From an uncultured Candidatus Actinomarina sp. (GTDB lineage: Bacteria > Actinomycetota > Acidimicrobiia > Actinomarinales > Actinomarinaceae): a stretch of DNA of 64,000 nucleotides. The translations under genes and the position numbers were made by a program. The stretch lies in the NCBI GenBank assembly GCA_902610815.1, contig CACLXG010000003.1, positions 85,705-149,704 on the forward strand, in the 5' to 3' direction. Positions within the stretch are counted from its first letter, which is position 1, and each line of letters starts with the position of its first letter. The notes beneath the pieces were generated by a model. That model was not told the DNA's origin and did not search any database. It saw nothing but the letters and a program-made list of their open reading frames with translations. Shown one piece after another: positions 49,925 through 58,628 of the stretch.

Positions 49925-52076
49925 GTTTTTAAGCAAATATAAAGCTAATGACTATGTATTGCTATTTTCTGCTGGAGCATCAGTTGGAACTCTTTTTTTA
50001 TGGGCTGCAAGTTACATATTTCCCGAAGGGGAAATAGTTGGAGGAAGAAGAGTATTTGAGAACATTCCTAAAGTTCTTCAGTATATATTTTATGTTTTAA
50101 GTGCTACAACAATTTATATTTCTGGTTACTTATTTTCTCTTCGAGTGAAAAATTGGACTAGAGGTAAGGAAGAAAAAAGAGATGTTAAATTATCACAAAG
50201 GATATATAAACTTTTTGATGGATTGACTATGCGAACCGTTCTTAGGTTTAAAGCTGCCGGTCTTATGCATTCTTTAATTTATATAGGTTTTCTTGGTCTG
50301 TTTGCAGGTACTGTAACTTTAGAGATTCATCACCTCATGCCTCCTTCGTTAAAATTCTTACAAGGAACAACATATATTGTTTATTCATTCACACTAGAAC
50401 TGGCAACTATAGCTTACTTAACAGGACTTTTTTGGGCTTTAGCTAGGCGCTTAATTGGTACTGAGTACAGGATTAAGACTAAAACCACTATGGACGATTA
50501 TTTGACCCTTTCTTTATTAATTTTCATTGGAATATCAGGCATAACCACTGAAGCTGGAAGAATCGCATTTGAAAATTTTCCAGATTACGAAAGGTGGTCA
50601 TTCATTGGTTATGCTGTTGGTCAATTTTTAAACCTTTCGAATCCTGAACTTTTTCATAGGATTTCATGGGTACTACATGTAGTTTCATTCTTTGTATTTT
50701 TAATAGCTATTCCACTTTCTAAACTAAGGCACATATTTACATCTCCGATAAATATGTTTATGTCACCAAAAGAAAGACCAAAAGGTGCAATGAAATTTAT
50801 TGGCAATCTTTTAGAAGCAGAGGATATTGACAATGTAGGTACCGAAATCATTGATCACTTTACTTGGAAACAGTTAATGGACTTAGACGCATGTACCGTA
50901 TGTGGTAGATGTACATCTGTATGTCCTGCAAATCAAACAGGTAAGTCTTTAGACCCTAGAGAAATAATATTAAAAGTAGGGCAGGTAATGTCCGAGTCTG
51001 GCCAACCTGCAGTGCCTGCAACCGTCTCAACACCAGGTCCTTTACGTGTAAATTCTGATAATGTTTTTGAAAGAATTACTTCTGAAGAACTCTGGGCTTG
51101 TACTTCTTGTAAAGCCTGTGATGAGATCTGCCCTGTTAATATTGAAATTCTAGACAAAATACTCGACATGAGAAGACACCTTGCATTGATGGAATCCGAC
51201 TTTCCTGCAGAATTAGGAAAAGCATATGTCGCAATGGAGAACTCATCAAACCCATGGGGGGCTTCTCAAAACGACAGATTAAAATGGACTGAAGATCTTA
51301 ACTTTGAAGTTCCTGTAATTGATGAAAGCAATTATGAAGAGTATGACTATCTGTATTGGATCGGTTGTGCTGGAGCTTTTGATGATAGGAATGTGCCTGT
51401 TACAAAAGCTGTAGCAACTTTATTAAAAAGGGCTGGAGTTTCGTTTGCTGTTCTAGGACCAAAAGAGGTTTGCACTGGTGATTCTGCAAGAAGAACAGGT
51501 AATGAATTTGTTTTTCAACAATTAGCTATTCAAAATATTGAGAATATGAATAATCTAAAAGTTGAAAAAATTATAACCCAATGTCCACACTGTTTTAATA
51601 CAATAGCAAATGAGTATCCACAACTTGGAGGAAACTATCAAGTAATTCATCACAGCCAACTTTTGACAGAATTAGTTCAGTCCGGAAGAATCGAAGTTGG
51701 CACTAGTGATAAGCCTTACAAAATCACATATCATGATTCTTGCTATTTGGGAAGGCATAATGATATTTATACTGCACCACGAGAAATTGTAGGATCTATA
51801 GGTGGTATTGAAATTAGAGAAATGAAAAGACAAGGAACTCAGAGCTTTTGTTGTGGTGCTGGCGGTGGAAGAATGTGGATGGAAGAGTCTGTAGGTAAAA
51901 AAGTTAACATTGAACGTTCACAAGAAGCTATTGATACTGGAGCAGATGAAGTTGCTGTTGCTTGTCCTTTTTGCTACATAATGATGGACGATGGTGTAAA
52001 AGAACTTGGCTATGGTGATAATGTTAAAGTAAGAGATGTATCGTTAATACTTCTTGATAATTTAAAAAAAGACTAA
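49917..52076 (+). CDS. Membrane-bound Fe-S oxidoreductase (HdrD/GlpC-like, Rv0338c-type)
   Basis: 719 residues. The N-terminal ~280 residues carry about six hydrophobic helices with histidines, like a NarI-type cytochrome b module. Next come two [4Fe-4S] motifs (CTVCGRCTSVCP and CTSCKACDEICP). The C-terminal half has two cysteine-rich CCG-type domains (YWIGCAGAFDDR, ITQCPHCFNT; YHDSCYLGRHND, FCCGAGGGRMW). This is the layout of actinobacterial Rv0338c-like reductases related to heterodisulfide reductase and GlpC. It probably passes electrons between a cytosolic dehydrogenase, such as acyl-CoA oxidation via ETF, and the quinone pool; this role is inferred. Confidence 0.9.
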   Translation: MNKFLSKYKANDYVLLFSAGASVGTLFLWAASYIFPEGEIVGGRRVFENIPKVLQYIFYVLSATTIYISGYLFSLRVKNWTRGKEEKRDVKLSQRIYKLFDGLTMRTVLRFKAAGLMHSLIYIGFLGLFAGTVTLEIHHLMPPSLKFLQGTTYIVYSFTLELATIAYLTGLFWALARRLIGTEYRIKTKTTMDDYLTLSLLIFIGISGITTEAGRIAFENFPDYERWSFIGYAVGQFLNLSNPELFHRISWVLHVVSFFVFLIAIPLSKLRHIFTSPINMFMSPKERPKGAMKFIGNLLEAEDIDNVGTEIIDHFTWKQLMDLDACTVCGRCTSVCPANQTGKSLDPREIILKVGQVMSESGQPAVPATVSTPGPLRVNSDNVFERITSEELWACTSCKACDEICPVNIEILDKILDMRRHLALMESDFPAELGKAYVAMENSSNPWGASQNDRLKWTEDLNFEVPVIDESNYEEYDYLYWIGCAGAFDDRNVPVTKAVATLLKRAGVSFAVLGPKEVCTGDSARRTGNEFVFQQLAIQNIENMNNLKVEKIITQCPHCFNTIANEYPQLGGNYQVIHHSQLLTELVQSGRIEVGTSDKPYKITYHDSCYLGRHNDIYTAPREIVGSIGGIEIREMKRQGTQSFCCGAGGGRMWMEESVGKKVNIERSQEAIDTGADEVAVACPFCYIMMDDGVKELGYGDNVKVRDVSLILLDNLKKD

Positions 52077-52390
52077 CTATTTGAACCCATAAAGAATTTT
52101 TGGATACTCCCTCCAGACTTCTTAATACTATATATTACATATAAAGCGATTGTAAAACTTCCTAAAGTCATTACAAAAAAAGTCCAAACAATAGAAGGTA
52201 TAATATTTTCTTTATAAAAAATCCATAAACTAAACAAAATAAATCCTGAATATAGATCAACAAGCGAGACAACACCCCAGGGCAAACTAGGTATTGGTGA
52301 ATCAAATATTGAAACTTCACTTTGTGCCCAGATAATTACTATTGTCATAGTAACTGTTATAAAGTATGAAATAATTTTTGTTATAGTCAT
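52073..52390 (-). CDS. Small multi-pass membrane protein, unknown (DUF1475-like?)
   Basis: About 105 residues with three hydrophobic segments, including SLPWGVVSLVDLYSGFILFSLWIFYKE in the middle. The pattern W-----D-Y-GF----W---- recalls the DUF1475 family, but I am unsure. The ATG at 52390 is chosen over the longer ORF because a TAAAAT box lies seven bases upstream and the extension runs into the divergent gene. It overlaps the Fe-S oxidoreductase stop by four bases. Confidence 0.5.
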   Translation of the reverse strand: MTITKIISYFITVTMTIVIIWAQSEVSIFDSPIPSLPWGVVSLVDLYSGFILFSLWIFYKENIIPSIVWTFFVMTLGSFTIALYVIYSIKKSGGSIQKFFMGSNS

Positions 52391-52397
52391 AAGATAG

Positions 52398-52403
52398 ATT
52401 TTA
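52398..52403 (-). promoter_or_regulatory. Candidate leaderless promoter -10 box
   Basis: TAAAAT on the minus strand, seven bases before the ATG at 52390. Confidence 0.4.
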
Positions 52404-52421
52404 AATAAAGAAAAATTAAAA

Positions 52422-53039
52422 ATGAGTGAAAGAAAAATATTATCAAAAATTTTACGTCTTGATAAAAACATATATAGTGATTTGATAAATCTCGATAATG
52501 CCTTACAAAAAGGTATTTTAATTTACATAACAGTTACATCTTTAAATACTTTAAGTCAAACGAGGTTTTTTGCTAATTTATTAGATTTTATAGAAACAAA
52601 TCTTATTTTAATAAAAAATGAATTTTCAGATGAAGAGTTTCAAATTGTTCAAGCTTTGGTTGATGACTATTCAGCTCTTTACAGGCAACAAGAAGTCACC
52701 ATAACACTACTTTTCTCATCTGTATTTACGGCAACACTAATATCTTTGATTGGGCTTTCAATATGTTATTTAATTCTAAAATTTTTGTTATCAAAAGATC
52801 CAAAACCAGCAGAATTAATTATCATTTCCTGTTTTTCAAGTGCCCCGGGTTTGCTTGTGTTTTTTGCTTTAATAAGTTCAAATATATTAGCTCAATTTTT
52901 TCTTATAATGATAACAGGTATCTATGCATTAATAGCTTTTGCCTCAGGACTTAAACAAGTTTATTTCCTAAAAAATATTGAGGTTGTTTTATTATTAGTA
53001 GCACTGATTTTCAGTGGTGCAATATTAGGGCCAATGTAG
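52422..53039 (+). CDS. Membrane protein of unknown function (YIP1-like topology)
   Basis: 205 residues. A short cytosolic N-terminus (ILRLDKNIYSDLINLDNA) is followed by about five hydrophobic segments: the first around GILIYITVTSLNTL, then, after a charged loop, TITLLFSSVFTATLISLIGL and three near the end. The layout resembles Yip1-domain proteins, whose role in bacteria is unknown. It is followed two bases later by the MobA-like gene and may be co-translated. Confidence 0.5.
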   Translation: MSERKILSKILRLDKNIYSDLINLDNALQKGILIYITVTSLNTLSQTRFFANLLDFIETNLILIKNEFSDEEFQIVQALVDDYSALYRQQEVTITLLFSSVFTATLISLIGLSICYLILKFLLSKDPKPAELIIISCFSSAPGLLVFFALISSNILAQFFLIMITGIYALIAFASGLKQVYFLKNIEVVLLLVALIFSGAILGPM

Positions 53040-53041
53040 TT

Positions 53042-53638
53042 GTGCAAGCAGCAGTAATTTTAGCCGCAGGTAGCTCAAGCAGAATGGGGTTTCCTAAACA
53101 GTTAGCTGAAGTCAGGGATAAACCATTACTTCAAGCAATAATTGATAAAGTTAATATAAATTTTGATAATTCTTCTGTCGTTCTTGGATCTGAAAGTGAA
53201 GTAATTTCAGAAAAAATAGATTTTAAAAATTCAAATATTTTAATTAATGAAAATTGGCCAGAGGGTATAACGTCTTCAATTAGGACAGCTTTATTTTTCT
53301 ACCAAAATCAAAAGGAGATTAATGATATAATTTTTTTTCTTGGAGACCAACCAGAAGTAGAGGTTGAAGTTATAGATGGTCTCAAAAACGATGACCATGA
53401 TGGTAGTAAGGTTTTGATTCCCCAATATAGATACAAACTTGGATTTCCAATCTTAATTCCGAGAATGTTTTGGCCAAAATTAGAGTTGATTACTGAAGAC
53501 GATCAAATTGATGAAGAAAAATCAGTATTTCAAGATTTCGATTTAGTAGATTTTCTTATCTCGTCAGAAATTGAAATTAAAAAACTAAATTTCAATTTCT
53601 TAGAACCTATTGATTATGACGAGGAAAAAGATTTTTAA
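53042..53638 (+). CDS. MobA/MocA-like nucleotidyltransferase
   Basis: 198 residues. The NTP-transferase signature AVILAAGSSSRMGFPKQL and the later FLGDQPEVEVEVIDGL (metal site) fit the molybdenum cofactor cytidylyl/guanylyltransferase or CTP-type family. The segment RYKLGFPILIPRMFWP supports MocA/MobA-like enzymes. No molybdoenzyme genes lie nearby, so cofactor maturation is only one option; a sugar or lipid nucleotidyltransferase is another. The start is GTG at 53042, two bases after the membrane gene. Confidence 0.8.
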   Translation: MQAAVILAAGSSSRMGFPKQLAEVRDKPLLQAIIDKVNINFDNSSVVLGSESEVISEKIDFKNSNILINENWPEGITSSIRTALFFYQNQKEINDIIFFLGDQPEVEVEVIDGLKNDDHDGSKVLIPQYRYKLGFPILIPRMFWPKLELITEDDQIDEEKSVFQDFDLVDFLISSEIEIKKLNFNFLEPIDYDEEKDF

Positions 53639-53660
53639 GAGTGGGAAAAACTCTTAAAAA
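53632..53660 (+). terminator. Hairpin overlapping the stop codon of the MobA-like gene
   Basis: Perfect 11-bp inverted repeat TTTTTAAGAGT/ACTCTTAAAAA with loop GGGAAAA, including the stop codon. It lacks a U tract on the downstream side, so its terminator role is uncertain. Confidence 0.4.
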
Positions 53661-53688
53661 AAATCGTTTCTTTATGTAATTTATTTTG

Positions 53689-53694
53689 TAAAAT
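53689..53694 (+). promoter_or_regulatory. Candidate leaderless promoter -10 box (DUF4332 gene)
   Basis: TAAAAT is followed by seven bases and the ATG at 53702. Confidence 0.4.
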
Positions 53695-53701
53695 TTAAAA
53701 C

Positions 53702-54106
53702 ATGAATTCAATTGACTCAATAAATGGTATGACACATACCGAAGCAACAAAGCTAAGAAGAGCTAGAGTCAGAACAACAACAACTTTTTTACAAATTGCA
53801 TCTTCTAGGTCTGGAAGGGCTCTCTTAACAAAAGAAACAGGAATTAATTCACCGAAATTATTGCACTGGGCAAGGCGTGCCGAATTAATGAAAATTAAAA
53901 ATCTAGGAAGAGACTATGCGGATTTACTTGAAGCTGCTGGAGTAGAAAGTGTATCTGAGCTAAAGAGAAGAAATCCCGAATCACTTCATGAAGTAATGGC
54001 AAAAATTAATTCAAAAAGAAATATAGTAGACAGAATGCCTTCTCTAAAGAGAGTTACTAATTGGATCGAAGACTCTAAAGATATAGAAATTAAGGTTTCT
54101 TCATAA
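53702..54106 (+). CDS. DUF4332-domain helix-hairpin-helix protein
   Basis: 134 residues, no membrane segment. The C-terminal ~80 residues (LLHWARRAELMKIKNLGRDY, then ADLLEAAGVESVSELKRRNP, then KRVTNWIEDS) match the DUF4332 family, which is built from helix-hairpin-helix units like those that bind DNA non-specifically. The first ~50 residues are basic and polar (TKLRRARVRTTTTFL) and also resemble a helix-hairpin-helix half (GISTPKLLKWA type). The function is unknown; the HhH unit suggests DNA or RNA contact. It stands alone before nadE. Confidence 0.78.
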   Translation: MNSIDSINGMTHTEATKLRRARVRTTTTFLQIASSRSGRALLTKETGINSPKLLHWARRAELMKIKNLGRDYADLLEAAGVESVSELKRRNPESLHEVMAKINSKRNIVDRMPSLKRVTNWIEDSKDIEIKVSS

Positions 54107-54120
54107 CCAAGTTTCCCATC

Positions 54121-54126
54121 TATCAT
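54121..54126 (+). promoter_or_regulatory. Candidate leaderless promoter -10 box (nadE)
   Basis: TATCAT is followed by six bases and a GTG start at 54133, a leaderless GTG case. Confidence 0.5.
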
Positions 54127-54132
54127 TAAATT

Positions 54133-55839
54133 GTGAATAAAAAAACCGTAAGAATAGCTGGTGCCCAAATGTCATTTCCAGTAGGGGCCATACAGAAAAA
54201 TAAGCAAACTATTTTAGACTGTTTTGAAGCAGCGGAAGAAAAAGAAACAGATATCCTAATTTTTCCTGAATTAGCATTGACAGGGTATCCACCTGAAGAC
54301 CTACTTTTAAGAGAGAGTTTTGTTGGAAAAAACTTTGCTGTTTTGGAAGAATTAGCTGAATTTTCTAGCACAACTAGTGGTCTTGTTGGTTTTGTTGACA
54401 GAAATTTGGATGATAATCATATAGACAAACAAAAAAGACACATTGCTAATGCGGCAGCAATAATCCAGAACGGCGATGTAAAAGGAATCTACCACAAGTG
54501 CTTTCTTCCAAATTACTCCGTATTCGATGAAGCTAGGTATTTTGCTAAGGGCAACAATCCAGGAAATGTATTTTGGTATGAAGATGTTGGTATTGGAATA
54601 AGTATTTGCGAAGACATATGGATTGAAGAAGGACCTGCATTACAACAAGTAGAGAATGGTGCATCTTTAATAATTAACATAAATGCTTCTCCTTATGATC
54701 AAAATAAAACAGACTTAAGAAAAGAGCTTGTTATCAACCAAGCTAAAAAATTAGGTGTACCAATTATTTACCTAAACATGGTTGGTGGCCAAGACGAATT
54801 AGTTTTTGATGGAGGTTCATTTGTTGTAGATGGTAAAGGGGAAATACTTTATCAAGCACAACAGTTTGAAGAGGAGTTGTTCTATATTGATTTAGATTTG
54901 GAAGTTAAAGAACAGCCTAAAGGATCAACACTAGAGATTAGACAAAAAGGTTTTGAGCTAGAACCCTTACAGTCTGCACTACTTTTATCAAAAAATGAAT
55001 CTCTGTATTCAGCACTAAAATTAGGGTTGTTCGATTACGTTAGTAAAAATAATTTTAAAAAAGTACTTGTAGGACTTTCTGGAGGAATAGATTCTGCTTT
55101 GACAGCAACTATTGCCGTTGATGCTCTTGGGTCTGAAAATGTTATAGGTGTGGCATTGCCGTCCAAATACAACAAAGAAGAATCTCTTGTCGATGCTCGA
55201 TTACTTGCGGAAAACCTTGAAATAGAATTTAAGGTAATAAAAATCGAAGAAATAGTAAATATTTTTAGAAATACTTTAAAGGAAAGTGTTGATGAAGAAC
55301 TTGGACAAACAACAGATGAAAACATCCAGTCACGCGTAAGGGGTAATATTTTAATGGCTTTATCCAATCAAACTGGAGCCATGGTTGTTTCTACAGGTAA
55401 CAAGTCTGAAATGGCTGTAGGTTATTCAACTCTTTATGGTGATTTAGCAGGAGGCTTCGCATTATTAAAAGATTTATATAAAACTGAAGTTTATAACTTA
55501 GCAAATTTCAGAAATTCAATTTCAAACGTAATTCCTCAAAATACAATTGATAAAGAGCCAAGTGCAGAATTAAGACCAGATCAGTTTGATAAGGATTCCT
55601 TACCAGAATACGAACTTCTTGATGAAATTTTACGTATGTATATTGAAGAAGATAGTTCCTCAGAGAAGATTATTTCTACGGGCATTGATGAGAATATTGT
55701 TTATGATGTCTTATCCAAAGTCGATAGAAATGAATACAAGAGAAAACAAGTTGCACCAGGAGTAAAATTGACGGAAAAAGCATTTGGTAAAGATAGAAGA
55801 ATGCCGATTACAAATACCTATATTCGAGAGAGAGGATAA
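54133..55839 (+). CDS. nadE: Glutamine-dependent NAD+ synthetase
   Basis: 568 residues; amidates nicotinic acid adenine dinucleotide. The N-terminal nitrilase-type glutaminase domain has the Glu in IFPELALTGYPPEDLLL, Lys in IYHKCFLPNYSVFDEARYF and Cys in GISICEDIWIEEGPALQQ. The C-terminal synthetase has the PP-loop VLVGLSGGIDSALTATIA and STGNKSEMAVGYSTLYGDLAGG. The start is GTG with a TATCAT box six bases upstream. It begins a run of rightward genes extending to the glycosyltransferase at 59758, with the aminotransferase five bases after its stop. Confidence 0.96.
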   Translation: MNKKTVRIAGAQMSFPVGAIQKNKQTILDCFEAAEEKETDILIFPELALTGYPPEDLLLRESFVGKNFAVLEELAEFSSTTSGLVGFVDRNLDDNHIDKQKRHIANAAAIIQNGDVKGIYHKCFLPNYSVFDEARYFAKGNNPGNVFWYEDVGIGISICEDIWIEEGPALQQVENGASLIININASPYDQNKTDLRKELVINQAKKLGVPIIYLNMVGGQDELVFDGGSFVVDGKGEILYQAQQFEEELFYIDLDLEVKEQPKGSTLEIRQKGFELEPLQSALLLSKNESLYSALKLGLFDYVSKNNFKKVLVGLSGGIDSALTATIAVDALGSENVIGVALPSKYNKEESLVDARLLAENLEIEFKVIKIEEIVNIFRNTLKESVDEELGQTTDENIQSRVRGNILMALSNQTGAMVVSTGNKSEMAVGYSTLYGDLAGGFALLKDLYKTEVYNLANFRNSISNVIPQNTIDKEPSAELRPDQFDKDSLPEYELLDEILRMYIEEDSSSEKIISTGIDENIVYDVLSKVDRNEYKRKQVAPGVKLTEKAFGKDRRMPITNTYIRERG

Positions 55840-55844
55840 TCGTT

Positions 55845-56669
55845 TTGTATTTAGTCAATGATTTGGAAGTCACAAAAGAAGAATTTACTTTGCCTGTAGA
55901 AAATTTAGCAGTCTGGAGAGGAGATGGGGTCTTCGAAGCTTTAAAGATTCATGATCACCATCCCTTTGGATTAGATAAACATATTGATAGATTAAAACAA
56001 TCTTGTAAAAAACAACTATTTGAAAATGTAGATTTTAATTTAATTAGAAATAATATTTTAAACATAGCATCAAGGCACAAAAGTGGCTATGTAAGAGTTT
56101 TAATCTTGAGAAACGAGTCAGATGACGAATTTACAATTTATTCTTTTTATCAGCCATTAATAAATTTACCTGAAGAATTTACATTACAATCTCAACCTGC
56201 ACCATGGCATTCTGGTGGAGATTATGAAGTTGATAGTAAAAATATAGTTGGTTCAAAATCTACTTCTTATGCTTATAACATAAAGCAAACTAGAGAAGCA
56301 GTTAGAGATGGTTTTACAGATGCCCTCCTTATTAATAATAAAGGCGTAGTTTTAGAAGGCCCAACTTTTTCTGTTGGCTGGATCAAGGGTGAAGTTGCTT
56401 ATGTACCAGATATAGATTTGGGAATTTTAGACTCGATAACTAGACAGTATTTATTAAAGTTTGGTGAAGAAAACAAAATTCAAACAGCTATTTCTAGAGT
56501 GACAATAGATGAGCTCTATGAAGTTGATACAGTTTTTGTTATGTCTACGGCTAAACATGGAGTATTTGTTTCAAAGATTGATAATCAATTATTTGAGCAG
56601 TCACCTTTATTAAACACCATACAAGATTTATTTGCGAAAGAAGTACTTAAGGAAAAGCAAGAAAGTTAA
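55845..56669 (+). CDS. Class IV aminotransferase-fold PLP protein (PabC/IlvE-like)
   Basis: 274 residues. The N-terminal segment VWRGDGVFEALKIHDHHPF is typical of fold-type IV enzymes; the PLP lysine lies in NIVGSKSTSYAYNIKQTREA (SKST instead of the usual LK-), and the phosphate-binding GPTFSVGWIKGE follows. These features fit 4-amino-4-deoxychorismate lyase or a branched-chain/D-amino acid aminotransferase. The precise reaction is open. The start is TTG at 55845; the gene lies between nadE and selD with short gaps. Confidence 0.75.
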   Translation: MYLVNDLEVTKEEFTLPVENLAVWRGDGVFEALKIHDHHPFGLDKHIDRLKQSCKKQLFENVDFNLIRNNILNIASRHKSGYVRVLILRNESDDEFTIYSFYQPLINLPEEFTLQSQPAPWHSGGDYEVDSKNIVGSKSTSYAYNIKQTREAVRDGFTDALLINNKGVVLEGPTFSVGWIKGEVAYVPDIDLGILDSITRQYLLKFGEENKIQTAISRVTIDELYEVDTVFVMSTAKHGVFVSKIDNQLFEQSPLLNTIQDLFAKEVLKEKQES

Positions 56670-56679
56670 GGAGGGTAAA

Positions 56680-57708
56680 GTGAGACTCACAGAGTATTCT
56701 CATGGCTCAGGTTGAGCATGTAAACTCTCCCAAGGAGAGCTTGCTCAGGTTCTGAAGCAATCAAAACAAAATAATTCAAACAATTCTGAAGTCTTAGTTG
56801 GATTAGAAAATCCAGATGATGGCGCAGTTATTGATCTAGGAAACAGTATGAAAATTGTACAAACAGTTGATTTTTTTACTCCTATTTTAGATAACCCTTA
56901 TGACTGGGGTAGAGTTGCCGCAACAAATGCATTATCTGATATTTATGCAATGGGAGGTGCACCTATTTCATCTTTACAGTTAGTTAGTTGGCCAAGAGAA
57001 GATATAGGTTTTGACGTTTTATCAGATGTTATTAAAGGGGGTGCAGATGTAATGAAATCTGCCAATTGCAATATTGTTGGAGGGCACAGTATTGATGACA
57101 AAGAACCAAAATATGGTTTTGCTGTAACAGGTATCGTTAATGAAAAAATCTATACAAAAACGAATATTAAAAATGGAGATAAACTTTTTCTAACCAAGCC
57201 TCTAGGTTCTGGAATTATTGCAACCGCAATAAAAAAAGGCGTTGCCGATGAAGAAGCAATAAATCAGGTAACAAATGTAATGACAACCTTAAATGATGCA
57301 GGCCTTGAAGTCGCAAAGCACCTCAACGCAAATGCAATTACAGACGTTACTGGTTTTGGACTTCTTGGCCACCTCAGTGAGATGTTGATTGATGAAAAAT
57401 TATCAGCAAATTTGATATTCGATAAAGTTCCAATCATTGAGTTTGCAAAAAATTATTTTCATAGTGGCATTTATCCATCAGGAAGTCAAAGAAATTTTGA
57501 CTCAGTAAAAGACTTTATCTCATTCGAGGATCAAGACGAGGCACTTTTATTAGCAGATGCTCAAACCAGTGGAGGATTATTAATTTCTGCACCTGCTGAA
57601 ACAGATATAGATTTGATAGAAATTGAAAAAATATATGGGGTTTTTATAAAAGAAATTGGAAATATAACTGATAGATATAATCAAAAAATAAATATTATTA
57701 GAAGTTGA
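56680..57708 (+). CDS. selD: Selenide, water dikinase SelD, itself a selenoprotein (in-frame UGA)
   Basis: The ORF track shows only 56848-57708, starting at an internal Met. Reading the TGA at 56713-56715 as Sec extends the frame to a GTG at 56680 with a strong AAGGAGGG motif, giving 342 residues. The new N-terminus VRLTEYSHGSGUACKLSQGE aligns with the SelD catalytic motif YSHGAGCGCK, with Sec12 at the catalytic Cys and Lys15 kept. Further SelD motifs are GLENPDDGAVID, TVDFFTPI, NALSDIYAMGGAP, NIVGGHSIDD and TDVTGFGLLGHL. SelD makes selenophosphate for Sec-tRNA. A strong hairpin follows the UGA; no selA, selB or selC is in the window. Confidence 0.95.
56713..56747 (+). promoter_or_regulatory. 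Bacterial SECIS hairpin (selD)
   Basis: An outer stem TGAGCA/TGCTCA includes the UGA itself, and an inner stem CTCTCC/GGAGAG encloses CAA. The apical part begins 15 bases after the UGA. This is a good SECIS candidate; the exact loop pairing (CAA or the larger CCCAAGG) is uncertain. Confidence 0.75.
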
Positions 57709-58628
57709 TGATTAAAACACTAACTAAAATTTTTGCTTTTACTGCAGTAACAAAAAGTCTACTTGAGACCAAAAAGAGCCAATCTGCAGGAACTACACAA
57801 ATTCACCCAAGTAAAATTCCAGGCAGGACTGTATTCATAAGAGAAAAAGAATACTTTATTAGAGAAAATATTATAGAAGGCACAACTCCTATAATATTTC
57901 TCCACAGCTGGGGGTCAGACTCCCTAGGAAGCTGGTTTAAAATATTGCCTAAAATTAAAAATAAAACCTCTTTTGTTGCTATAGACATGCGTAATCATGG
58001 AAAGTCTGATGCTAGTTGGGACAGGTGGGACGTAGATGAAAATGCCGATGTTGTTATTAGCATTCTAAAAGAGCTTGGCATTTCAAGTTGCAATATTGTT
58101 GGTTGGTCAATGGGAAGTGCAGTTGCAATGTCAATTGCTAAAAAAAATAATCCATTAGTAAATAAATTAGTTTTAATTACACCTTTTAGCTGGCTTGGCG
58201 GTGCTGTGTATAGCGATAAAGTAGCATTTAAAATATTTGTTAGTTTTGTAAGAATAAGAGAAAGATTATTCCCTAATTTCAATCCAAAATCTAAGTTTTC
58301 ATTTTTAAAAAAATCAAACTCTATTAACGATGAATATACAGAGTGGGCATGGAATAATCTGCATAAGTCAAAAGATGACTTCATTTACGCAGATGGGGGA
58401 AGATTTGTTGTTCCTTATGATGCAAGGTCTTGGATACAAGAAATTAAAGCTGAGACCCTAGTAATTACTGGGGGTAGAGATAAACTTGTACCAGAAGAAA
58501 CTTCAAATGATGTTGTTAAGAGATTAAACAAAGTAAAAGTGAAAACTTTTCCTGATGCTGGCCACTCAGTTCCATGGACACATGAAGAAGATCTAATAAC
58601 AGAACTTAAAGAATTTTTTAGTTTATGA
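57708..58628 (+). CDS. Alpha/beta hydrolase
   Basis: About 306 residues. The nucleophile elbow GWSMGSAVAMSIA, the oxyanion region IIFLHSWGSDSLGSW, the acid VITGGRDKLVPE and the final His in DAGHSVPWTHEEDL complete the fold. The N-terminus has a short hydrophobic stretch (IFAFTAVTKSLLE) that is not a clear signal. The substrate is unknown. Its ATG at 57708 overlaps the selD stop (TGATG), so it is translated with selD; any selenium role is unproven. Many such hydrolases follow unrelated genes in compact operons. Confidence 0.85.
   Translation: MIKTLTKIFAFTAVTKSLLETKKSQSAGTTQIHPSKIPGRTVFIREKEYFIRENIIEGTTPIIFLHSWGSDSLGSWFKILPKIKNKTSFVAIDMRNHGKSDASWDRWDVDENADVVISILKELGISSCNIVGWSMGSAVAMSIAKKNNPLVNKLVLITPFSWLGGAVYSDKVAFKIFVSFVRIRERLFPNFNPKSKFSFLKKSNSINDEYTEWAWNNLHKSKDDFIYADGGRFVVPYDARSWIQEIKAETLVITGGRDKLVPEETSNDVVKRLNKVKVKTFPDAGHSVPWTHEEDLITELKEFFSL

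Noticed and set aside
53632-53660. Hairpin after the MobA-like gene as a clear intrinsic terminator
   Set aside because: The stem is perfect, but there is no U tract on the 3' side; kept only as a weak terminator candidate.
56713-56715. selD starting at the internal Met (56848)
   Set aside because: This would remove the catalytic loop and the GLENPDDGAVI segment; the upstream frame with Sec matches SelD perfectly.
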